This document shows positions 1-5,376 of a stretch of DNA of 6,238 bases, piece by piece (the stretch's first letter is position 1; each line of letters begins with the position of its first letter). The notes below the pieces were generated by a model. The model saw nothing but the letters and a program-made list of their open reading frames with translations, was not told where the DNA came from and made no database searches. Position numbers and translations under genes: made by a program. The DNA comes from an uncultured Clostridia bacterium (lineage in GTDB: Bacteria; Bacillota; Clostridia; Christensenellales; CAG-138). The DNA is taken from contig CAMHDC010000085.1 in the NCBI GenBank assembly GCA_946183765.1, forward strand, positions 1 through 6,238, in the 5' to 3' direction.

Positions 1-12
1 ATTATTCTGGTC

Positions 13-41
13 TTTCCTTTTCCGCAGGGGCGTGGTATACT
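13..41 (+). promoter_or_regulatory. Predicted extended -10 promoter for pyrH
   Basis: TGGTATACT at 33-41 is a TG-n-TATACT extended -10 element, five of six matches to TATAAT plus the TG. The hexamer 17 bases upstream (TTTCCT, 13-18) is a poor -35, which extended -10 promoters often tolerate. Transcription would start at about 47-49, leaving a leader of roughly 25 bases before the ATG at 72. Nothing else is recognisable in bases 1-30; whether tsf or another gene lies upstream cannot be seen. This is a motif-based prediction only. Confidence 0.5.
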
Positions 42-55
42 GGAGGCAATACAAT

Positions 56-63
56 GGGGGAGG
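56..63 (+). promoter_or_regulatory. Ribosome binding site deciding the pyrH start
   Basis: A purine run ending in GGGAGG lies 8 bases before the ATG at 72. A second SD-like GGAGG at 42-46 precedes an in-frame ATG at 54 by 7 bases. That upstream site, however, overlaps or immediately follows the predicted -10 and would probably lie outside the mRNA. The ATG at 72 also gives the normal family N-terminus (MYKRILLKISGEAL), so it is preferred. Confidence 0.6.
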
Positions 64-71
64 ATGAGAAT

Positions 72-764
72 ATGTATAAGCGCATTCTGTTGAAGATCAG
101 CGGCGAGGCGCTCATGGGGGAGAACGGCCCCATCGGCTTTGAGAAGGTGGAGAAGACCGCCAAGAGCATCGCGGCCCTGGCCGAAAAGGGCATCGAAGTG
201 GGTGTGGTCGTAGGTGGCGGCAACATCACCCGGGGCCGGGACGCCGGTCAGCACGACAGGAACCGTCGGGACCATATGGGGATGCTCGCCACCGCCATCA
301 ACGCCCTGGCGCTTCAGGACGCCTTCGAAGGGTTGGGCCGAAAGGCGGCCGTCCTGTCCGCTGTGGACATGGACCGGTTCTGCGACAGCTTCTCCAGCCG
401 CCGGGCCAAGGAGCTCCTGTCCCAAAAGGTCATCGTCATCTTCGCCTGCGGCTCCGGCTGTCCCTTCTTCTCCACGGACACGGCGGCGGCTCTGCGCGCG
501 GCGGAGATCGGCGCGGACGCCCTGCTCCTGGCCAAGAACGTGGACGCTGTCTATTCCGCCGATCCCAAGAAGGACCCCAACGCCGTCCGCTACAGCCACC
601 TTTCCTATGAGAAGGTGATCCGGGATAACCTGAAGGCCACGGACCTCACCGCCATCACCCTATGCCGGGAGCAGGAGCTGCCCATCCTCTGCTTCGCCCT
701 CGACAGGCTGGAGGAAGCGGTGGAATGTGAAAATGTTGGCACATTGATCGACAGCCGGTCATAA
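72..764 (+). CDS. pyrH: UMP kinase (uridylate kinase) PyrH
   Basis: Cytoplasmic enzyme of the amino-acid kinase fold that phosphorylates UMP to UDP with ATP, in pyrimidine nucleotide synthesis; family members are hexamers regulated by GTP and UTP. The 230-residue product is close to the usual 235-240. Visible motifs are LLKISGEAL (residues 6-14, phosphate-binding Lys8), GGGN (48-51) followed by Arg54-Gly55, DHMGMLAT (67-74, Asp67 matching the UMP-site Asp), PFFSTDT (131-137, Asp136), AAEIGADA (143-150), YSADPKKDP (161-169) and a C-terminal GTLI. The start at 72 is chosen over an in-frame ATG at 54 because of promoter and SD position. Oddities: the usual GTGNPFF loop reads GSGCPFF (127-133), the N-I/L-F/W-RG segment reads NITRG, and the region before DHMGM is HDRNRR. 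The protein looks intact, but it is a divergent member. A promoter upstream and another downstream suggest it may form its own transcript or read through into frr. Confidence 0.95.
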   Translation: MYKRILLKISGEALMGENGPIGFEKVEKTAKSIAALAEKGIEVGVVVGGGNITRGRDAGQHDRNRRDHMGMLATAINALALQDAFEGLGRKAAVLSAVDMDRFCDSFSSRRAKELLSQKVIVIFACGSGCPFFSTDTAAALRAAEIGADALLLAKNVDAVYSADPKKDPNAVRYSHLSYEKVIRDNLKATDLTAITLCREQELPILCFALDRLEEAVECENVGTLIDSRS

Positions 765-769
765 ACCTC

Positions 770-798
770 TTGAATTCACCGTCGGCCTATTGTAAAAT
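770..798 (+). promoter_or_regulatory. Predicted SigA-type promoter for frr
   Basis: TTGAAT at 770-775 (four of six to TTGACA) and TAAAAT at 793-798 (five of six to TATAAT) are separated by exactly 17 bases. The region is AT-rich against a GC-rich background. It lies in the 67-base gap between the pyrH stop and the frr start, so transcription would begin near 805 and give a short leader of about 27 bases containing the frr SD. It is the best promoter in the window and probably drives frr and the genes downstream. Confidence 0.65.
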
Positions 799-831
799 AT
801 ATCAGTTAGAATCGGAAAGGGGAGCAAAGCC

Positions 832-1386
832 ATGCCGGAAATTTTAGATATCGCCACCGAAAAAATGAACAAGACCATCAGCGTCATGAAGCAGGAGTAC
901 AACTCCCTCCGCGCCGGCCGGGCCAATCCCCAGGCGCTGGACCGCATCACGGTCGATTATTACGGCTCGCCCACGCCCATCAACCAGGTGGGCAATATCT
1001 CCGTGCCTGAGCCCCGGATGCTCATCATCGCCCTGTGGGACACCAAGATGATCCCCGCCGTGGAGAAAGCCATCCAGAAGTCCGACCTGGGCATCAACCC
1101 CGCCAACGACGGCAAGGTCATCCGCCTCATCTTCCCCGAGCTCACCCAGGAGCGCCGCAAGGAGCTGGCAAAGGTCATCCGCAAGAAGGCCGAGGAGAGC
1201 AAGGTGGCCGTCCGTTCCATCCGCCGGGACGCCATGGAGGACATCAAGAAGCAGAAGAAGGACAATCTGCTCACCGAGGACGACCAGAAGAAGCTGGAGG
1301 AGAAGGTCCAGAAGCTTACCGACGATAAGGTGAAGGAGATCGACACCATCGCCCAGGCCAAAGAAAAGGAGATCATGTCCGTTTGA
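832..1386 (+). CDS. frr: Ribosome recycling factor
   Basis: Cytoplasmic tRNA-shaped protein that, with EF-G, splits the post-termination ribosome so that its subunits can be reused. The 184-residue product matches the family length of about 185 and aligns along its whole length. Visible hallmarks are SLRAGRANP (25-33), YYGSPTPINQ (43-52), the beta-rich domain II at about 31-104, FPELTQERRKEL (101-112), VRSIRRDA (127-134, with the conserved arginines of the ribosome-contacting helix) and a C-terminal helix with EDD and VQKLTD (159-164). Domain I is the long three-helix bundle formed by the N-terminal segment and the highly charged C-terminal half. The ATG has AAGGGGAG at 817-824, 7 bases upstream. 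The gene has its own promoter in the gap after pyrH. Its TGA overlaps the TTG of the next small ORF, so that ORF may be translationally coupled to it. No unusual residues were noted. Confidence 0.97.
   Translation: MPEILDIATEKMNKTISVMKQEYNSLRAGRANPQALDRITVDYYGSPTPINQVGNISVPEPRMLIIALWDTKMIPAVEKAIQKSDLGINPANDGKVIRLIFPELTQERRKELAKVIRKKAEESKVAVRSIRRDAMEDIKKQKKDNLLTEDDQKKLEEKVQKLTDDKVKEIDTIAQAKEKEIMSV
1365..1372 (+). promoter_or_regulatory. SD-like site inside frr for the small ORF
   Basis: AAAGGAGA lies within the last codons of frr, with about 10-11 bases between its core and the TTG at 1383. The spacing is slightly long. With the TTGA stop/start overlap it supports coupled initiation at TTG. 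The next in-frame alternative, GTG at 1392, would be about 20 bases from this site and is less likely. Confidence 0.4.
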
Positions 1387-1565
1387 CGAACGTGCTCTGC
1401 TGGCCTCTCGAGGAGGCCATTTCCCGGCTGGAGGCGGAGGGCTTTCGGGTGGAGCTCACAGAGGCGAAGCCCCGGAAGGAGACCCCTGCCGGACAGCGTC
1501 GGGTGGTGCGCCAGGCGGCGGAGGACGGCGTGTGCCGCCTCGCCTGGTCCAACTTCAAAGCATAA
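1383..1565 (+). CDS. Small conserved-position hypothetical protein (60 aa), possibly PASTA-like
   Basis: I do not recognise this gene. It would encode 60 residues starting at a TTG that overlaps the frr TGA as TTGA. By hand count 51 of 60 sense codons end in G or C, matching the flanking genes and arguing that it is coding. No signal peptide or membrane segment is visible, so a cytoplasmic product is expected. The predicted pattern is a helix (PLEEAISRLEAEG, residues 8-20) followed by strand-like segments: FRVELTEA (21-28), RRVVRQA (39-45) after a basic, Pro/Gly-containing loop, and GVCRLAWS (49-56). The combination of an 'eeA...L...Gf.v' helix, a 'G..rvvrQ' strand and a terminal strand resembles the beta/alpha layout of a PASTA repeat. 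The match is weak and may be chance. Two cysteines (Cys6, Cys51) and two tryptophans (Trp7, Trp55) stand out. Position and coupling suggest co-expression with frr; function is unknown. Confidence 0.65.
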   Translation: MTNVLCWPLEEAISRLEAEGFRVELTEAKPRKETPAGQRRVVRQAAEDGVCRLAWSNFKA

Positions 1566-1577
1566 GCGAACAGAAGC

Positions 1578-1604
1578 GATGCAAGGCGGTTTTCGCTTTG
1601 CATC
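1578..1604 (+). other. Stem-loop between the small ORF and uppS (weak terminator or attenuator)
   Basis: Bases 1578-1588 pair with 1594-1604 over 11 bp (one G-U wobble) around a 5-base GTTTT loop. The stem is followed by CTCTTT at 1605-1610, a poor U-tract, so it is not a convincing intrinsic terminator. It ends 9 bases before the uppS SD (AAAGGAAGG, 1614-1622). An AAGCGA motif occurs twice upstream (1564-1569 and 1574-1579), and both copies could pair with TCGCTT at 1593-1598, giving alternative folds. Partial termination, mRNA processing or control of uppS translation are all possible. The inverted repeat is visible; any role is inferred. Confidence 0.5.
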
Positions 1605-1626
1605 CTCTTTATGAAAGGAAGGCCCC

Positions 1627-2367
1627 ATGGCCAAGCTCACCGCGGAACAACTGAACAGCCTGGGTCTCCAACAGGAGACCCTGCCCCGGCACGTGGCCAT
1701 CGTCATGGACGGCAACGGCCGCTGGGCCCAGAAGCGGGGCCTGCCCCGGAGCTTCGGCCATCGGGCCGGGACGGAGCGCCTGCGGGAGATCATCCGCTTT
1801 TCCTCGGACGCGGGCATCCGGTCGCTGACCCTCTACGCCTTCTCCACCGAGAACTGGCGGCGGCCGGAGGAGGAGAAGAGCGTGCTCTTTTCCCTGCTTA
1901 TCGAGTATTTCAACAGCGAGATCGACGAGCTCCACGAGAACAACGTGCGCATCACCATCTTCGGCGAAAAGGACCCCTTCCCGGAGAAGGTGCGCGCGGC
2001 GCTGCTCCGGGCGGAGGACAAGACCCGGAACAACACCGGCCTCAGGCTCAACATCGCCCTCAATTACGGCAGCCGGGCGGAGATCCTGCGGGCGGTCCGC
2101 CGCTGCGCTGAGAAGGCCGTAGAGCTGGGTGCATACCCCGGGGACGAAGCCTTTGAAAGCGAGCTGTATTCCGCCGGACAGCCGGAGCTGGATCTGATGA
2201 TTCGCACCAGCGGCGAGGAGCGGCTCAGCAACTTCCTCCTGTGGCAGGCGGCTTACGCGGAGCTCTATTTCACCCCCATCTACTGGCCCGACTTCACCCG
2301 GGACGAATACATCCAGGCCCTGCGGGAGTTCGCCCGCCGGGGCCGCCGCTTCGGAGGTCTGGCATGA
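1627..2367 (+). CDS. uppS: Isoprenyl transferase, undecaprenyl diphosphate synthase (cis-prenyltransferase)
   Basis: Condenses IPP units onto farnesyl diphosphate in cis to make the C55 undecaprenyl diphosphate that carries peptidoglycan and other wall precursors. It acts at the cytoplasmic face of the membrane. The 246-residue product is of normal length and has all family signatures: MDGNGRWA (27-34) with the Mg/diphosphate-binding Asp28, GHRAGTE (44-50), FSTENWRRP (72-80), NYGSRAEI (147-154, usually NYGGRAEI) and RTSGEERLSNFLLWQ (193-207) with the IPP-binding arginines Arg193 and Arg199 and Ser201, plus Glu212 and a terminal RRFGGL. The ATG has AAAGGAAGG at 1614-1622 just upstream. Its TGA overlaps the cdsA ATG as ATGA, implying translational coupling. 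It lies in an operon with dxr and ispG, which supply its isoprenoid substrates. The exact chain length cannot be read from sequence, but C55 is the expected product for a single copy in this context. Confidence 0.96.
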   Translation: MAKLTAEQLNSLGLQQETLPRHVAIVMDGNGRWAQKRGLPRSFGHRAGTERLREIIRFSSDAGIRSLTLYAFSTENWRRPEEEKSVLFSLLIEYFNSEIDELHENNVRITIFGEKDPFPEKVRAALLRAEDKTRNNTGLRLNIALNYGSRAEILRAVRRCAEKAVELGAYPGDEAFESELYSAGQPELDLMIRTSGEERLSNFLLWQAAYAELYFTPIYWPDFTRDEYIQALREFARRGRRFGGLA

Positions 2368-3188
2368 AAAAAACGCTGATCCGCATCTTTACGGGAATAT
2401 TCCTCATCGGGCTCCTGGTGCTGTGTCTGCACCTCGGTGACATCGTGTTCCTGCTCATCTTCGGCGGGGTGTACCTCATCACCATCAAGGAGATGGATAC
2501 GCTCATCAAGGCCATGGGCAAGGAGATCGTCATCACGCCCGCATACATCTTCGCCGGTTTTTTCGGCATCGTTTACTATCTCACATCCTATAATCTATCG
2601 GTGGTATTTGCTTTCGGCCTGCTGATGGTGGCGGCTACCGTGGTGGGACAGGTCCTGCTTATGCGGGACGATTTTTCCGCAGCGGCCTACTGCCTTCTGC
2701 CCTTTGCCTACCCCATATTGAGCGAGTGCGCCCTGGTGGCCATCTATTTCGCTCTGCCCCCCTGGATGGCCAAGACTGCCTGCTGCGCGGCCATCCTGTG
2801 CCCCTCGGCGGGGGATACCGCCGCGTATTTCGGCGGCATGGCTTTGGGTAAGACCCCTCTGGCTCCCAAGATCAGCCCCAAGAAGACCGTAGAAGGGGCG
2901 GTGTTCAGCTTGGTGGGGTCCACCCTCATGGGCGTGGGGCTGTACTATGCCCAGGCCATTTGGGAACCGGGGGAGGGCATGGGCCTCTTCGCACTGATTT
3001 CCCTGGGCTTCATCTGCGGCGTGGCCGGCCAGTTCGGCGATCTGTTCGCCAGCTGCCTCAAGCGCAGCGCGGACGTAAAAGACTTTTCGGAGACCCTGCC
3101 GGGTCACGGCGGTTTCCTGGACCGGCTGGACAGCGTGCTCCTGTGTGCCCCGGTGGTGCTGGCCTTCTGCATCCTGGCCCTGTCCTGA
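2364..3188 (+). CDS. cdsA: Phosphatidate cytidylyltransferase (CDP-diglyceride synthase)
   Basis: Integral membrane enzyme that converts phosphatidic acid and CTP to CDP-diacylglycerol, the branch-point precursor of phosphatidylglycerol, cardiolipin and other phospholipids. The product has 274 residues (E. coli CdsA: 285) with multiple hydrophobic membrane segments, for example about 11-40, 60-98, 107-132, 138-148, 178-198, 207-228 and 257-273. The C-terminal family signature is complete: S-x-LKR-x4-KD (230-240) followed by LPGHGGFLDRLD (245-256), containing the metal-binding acidic residues. The preceding motif GDTAAYFGG (150-158) and the segment LAPKISPKKTVEG (166-178) are also typical. The reading frame stays open upstream to 2241, but the ATG at 2364 is chosen because GGAGG at 2353-2357 lies 6 bases before it, it overlaps the uppS stop as ATGA, and it gives a standard short basic N-terminus (MKKTLIRIF). 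It is followed by dxr after 13 bases. Confidence 0.95.
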   Translation: MKKTLIRIFTGIFLIGLLVLCLHLGDIVFLLIFGGVYLITIKEMDTLIKAMGKEIVITPAYIFAGFFGIVYYLTSYNLSVVFAFGLLMVAATVVGQVLLMRDDFSAAAYCLLPFAYPILSECALVAIYFALPPWMAKTACCAAILCPSAGDTAAYFGGMALGKTPLAPKISPKKTVEGAVFSLVGSTLMGVGLYYAQAIWEPGEGMGLFALISLGFICGVAGQFGDLFASCLKRSADVKDFSETLPGHGGFLDRLDSVLLCAPVVLAFCILALS

Positions 3189-3201
3189 AAGGAGAGCGAC
3201 T

Positions 3202-4344
3202 ATGAAAAACGTAGCGATCCTGGGCAGCACCGGCTCCATCGGCAAACAGGCCCTGGACGTGGTGCGGGCCCATCCGGACAGGTTCGCTCTCTACGGTGTC
3301 AGCGCTCACAGCAGCGAGGAAGCTTTTCTGGCGCTGCTGCGGGAGGCGCGGCCCCGGCGGGCGGTATTCTCCCGGCCGCTGGCGGAGATAGTTCCCGGCG
3401 TAGAGCTTGCCTATGGCAGCGGGGCCTTGTGCGAGTTGGCGGCTGACCCTGAGACGGACGTGGTGGTGCTGGCTATTTCCGGCATCGCCGCCCTGTTGCC
3501 GCTGCTGTCCGCGCTGAAAGCGGGGAAGCGGGTTGCCATCGCCAACAAGGAATCCCTGGTTTGCGGCGGCGATCTGGTGAAAAAGGTTTTGCAACAGGGC
3601 GGGGGAGAGCTGATCCCGGTAGACAGCGAGCAATCCGCCATCTTCCAGTGCCTTCAAAACGGACGGCGCGATGAGGTGGAGAAGCTGATCCTGACGGCTT
3701 CCGGCGGTCCCTTCTTCAGAAAACCGCGGGAGGAGCTGAGAAACATCACCCCGGCCGAGGCGGTGAAGCATCCCACCTGGTCCATGGGGCGGAAGATCTC
3801 TTTGGACTCTGCCACCCTCATGAACAAGGGCCTGGAGGTCATGGAGGCGGCACGGCTCTTCGACTTTCCCGGGGAGAAGATTGACGTGCTGATCCATCCC
3901 CAGTCCATCGTCCACAGCATGGTGGCGTATCGGGACGGCACCGTAATGGCGAATCTCAGCAACGCCGACATGCGTCTGCCTATCCAGTACGCCATGACCT
4001 GGCCGGAGCGGATTCCTTCCCCGGCCCAGCCGCTGAAGCTGTGGGAGCATCCGGATCTGAGCTTCTACCGGCCGGATATGACCCGGTTCCCGGCGCTCAA
4101 GATGGCCTACGACTGCCTGCAGGCCGGCGGCGGCTGTCCCGTAATCTACAACGGGGCCAACGAACGGGCGGCGGAGCTGTTCTTCTCAGGCCGGCTTGGC
4201 TTCCTTGAGATAGAGGAAAGCGTGGCCTTCGCCCTGGATCGGTTCCAAAACCGGCCCATGGCGGATCTTGACGATATCCTGCTGGCCGACGGGGAGGCCC
4301 GACGGCTGGTGGACGAGTTTCAAACGACAAGGAGTAAGGCATGA
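3202..4344 (+). CDS. dxr: 1-deoxy-D-xylulose-5-phosphate reductoisomerase
   Basis: Cytoplasmic NADPH-dependent enzyme that rearranges and reduces DXP to 2-C-methyl-D-erythritol 4-phosphate. This is the first committed step of the MEP isoprenoid pathway and the target of fosmidomycin. The 380-residue product is of normal length. The N-terminal Rossmann motif GSTGSIG is at 8-14 and NKES at 115-118. Metal ligands Asp141 and Glu143 sit in PVDSEQSAIFQ (139-149) and Glu212 in LMNKGLEVMEA (206-216). Substrate-site segments are ASGGPF (166-171), HPTWSMGRKIS (190-200), HPQSIVHSM (232-240) and DMRLPIQYA (256-264). C-terminal NGANE (317-321) replaces the more common NAANE. The frame is open upstream to 3145, but ATG 3202 is chosen because AAGGAG (3189-3194) lies 7 bases upstream and the Rossmann strand starts at residue 3. 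It overlaps rseP by ATGA and lies between cdsA and rseP in a tight operon. It looks intact and functional. Confidence 0.97.
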   Translation: MKNVAILGSTGSIGKQALDVVRAHPDRFALYGVSAHSSEEAFLALLREARPRRAVFSRPLAEIVPGVELAYGSGALCELAADPETDVVVLAISGIAALLPLLSALKAGKRVAIANKESLVCGGDLVKKVLQQGGGELIPVDSEQSAIFQCLQNGRRDEVEKLILTASGGPFFRKPREELRNITPAEAVKHPTWSMGRKISLDSATLMNKGLEVMEAARLFDFPGEKIDVLIHPQSIVHSMVAYRDGTVMANLSNADMRLPIQYAMTWPERIPSPAQPLKLWEHPDLSFYRPDMTRFPALKMAYDCLQAGGGCPVIYNGANERAAELFFSGRLGFLEIEESVAFALDRFQNRPMADLDDILLADGEARRLVDEFQTTRSKA

Positions 4345-5372
4345 CTTTAGTACGCATCCTGGAAGCGCTGCTGCTGCTCTCCGTCCTGGTGATGATCCAT
4401 GAGCTGGGTCACTACACGGCGGGGCGGCTGCTGGGCTTCACCATTTTGGAGTATGCCATCGGTATGGGCCCCAAGGTGGTGGGTTTCAAAAAGAACGGCA
4501 TCGAATACAACCTTCGCGCCCTGCCTTTGGGCGGCATGTGCCGCTTCTACGGCGAGGACGACGGGGTGAAGGACGAGCGCTGCTTCAACGCGCAAAAGCC
4601 CTGGAAGCGGTTCATCGTCATCCTGTCGGGGCCGCTCATGAACTTCGTGCTGGCCTTTGTGCTGGCCATGATCCTGCTGCTGGGCTGGGGCGTGGCGGAC
4701 GAAACCAAGGTCGTGGTCCAAAGCGTCACCGAGAACGGCCCGGCGCAGGCGGCCGGCCTTGAGGTCGGGGACACCTTCGTCACCGTGGACGGCAAGCCCG
4801 TGGAGAGCATCAACGGCCTGACCGAAGCCGTTCGCGGCGCGGACTCCGATCATATGGAGGTAGTCGTCCTGCGGGACGGCGCCGAGAAGACGCTGATCTT
4901 CACCGACTTGTTCAATGCGGAGAAGGGCGCCAATTTCATGGACACCACCATCACCAACGGCTGGAAGAAAGTGGGCGTCGGGTTCGCCCTCCGGGAGAGC
5001 GCTGCCTACTGCTGGGAAATGGCCGGACTGGTATTCAAGTCCCTGGGCATGCTGTTTACCCGGGAGGCGTCGATCCAGGATATGGCCGGCCCCGTGGGCA
5101 TCGTCCAGCTCCTGGGCGAGGCGACGCGATCCGGCTGGTATACGGTGCTGAACCTCTGCATCCTGCTCAGCGTGAACCTGGGCGTATTCAATCTGTTCCC
5201 GATCCCTGCCCTGGACGGCGGCCGCATCCTCTTCATCCTCATCGAGTGGCTTCGGGGCAAGCCCGTGCCCCCCGAGAAGGAGGGTATGGTCCATCTCATC
5301 GGCATGGGGCTGCTGCTCATTCTGGTGGTGGTGGTCACCTTCAACGACGTGCTCCGGCTCATTCGGGGGTAA
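4341..5372 (+). CDS. rseP: RIP metalloprotease RseP/RasP (site-2 protease family)
   Basis: Intramembrane zinc metalloprotease (M50 family) that cuts membrane-bound substrates such as anti-sigma factors after a first cleavage, and in Firmicutes also affects cell division and signal-peptide clearance. The product has 343 residues. The first transmembrane segment (about 7-24) contains HELGH at 20-24, with zinc ligands His20 and His24 and catalytic Glu21. YNLRALPLGGMCRFYGED follows at 56-73. The second membrane segment is about 92-115, a single PDZ domain lies at about 122-190, MAGPVGIV is at 248-255, and the third-ligand motif FPIPALDGGR is at 286-295 with Asp292. A last hydrophobic helix spans about 317-333. 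E. coli RseP has two PDZ domains and about 450 residues; one PDZ is usual in clostridial forms. Start ATG 4341 has AAGGAG at 4329-4334 and overlaps the dxr stop. Its substrate cannot be inferred: no anti-sigma gene is in the window. Confidence 0.95.
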   Translation: MTLVRILEALLLLSVLVMIHELGHYTAGRLLGFTILEYAIGMGPKVVGFKKNGIEYNLRALPLGGMCRFYGEDDGVKDERCFNAQKPWKRFIVILSGPLMNFVLAFVLAMILLLGWGVADETKVVVQSVTENGPAQAAGLEVGDTFVTVDGKPVESINGLTEAVRGADSDHMEVVVLRDGAEKTLIFTDLFNAEKGANFMDTTITNGWKKVGVGFALRESAAYCWEMAGLVFKSLGMLFTREASIQDMAGPVGIVQLLGEATRSGWYTVLNLCILLSVNLGVFNLFPIPALDGGRILFILIEWLRGKPVPPEKEGMVHLIGMGLLLILVVVVTFNDVLRLIRG

Positions 5373-5376
5373 GGCT

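Noticed and set aside
54..71. Upstream ATG start for pyrH
   Set aside because: It has an SD-like site, but that site falls at or before the predicted transcription start, and the extra six residues are not part of the usual family N-terminus. It is kept only as a finding.
960..1817. 285-codon open frame on the - strand across frr, the small ORF and uppS
   Set aside because: It spans parts of three + strand genes and the stem-loop gap, with no motif or plausible ribosome binding site noted.
2241..2363. 41-codon N-terminal extension of cdsA
   Set aside because: It overlaps the uppS 3' coding region. The ATG at 2364 has a well-placed SD and a stop/start overlap, and the extension reads as a shadow of uppS.
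3145..3201. 19-codon N-terminal extension of dxr
   Set aside because: It overlaps the cdsA end. The ATG at 3202 has AAGGAG at the right spacing and places the Rossmann motif at the usual residue.
3058..4050. 330-codon open frame on the - strand opposite cdsA and dxr
   Set aside because: No recognisable domain, an Arg/Gln/Pro-rich composition, and full overlap with dxr, whose motifs are complete.
5325..5339. Short GGT/GTG repeat near the rseP end
   Set aside because: It simply encodes consecutive valines in the last membrane helix; too short to be a functional repeat.
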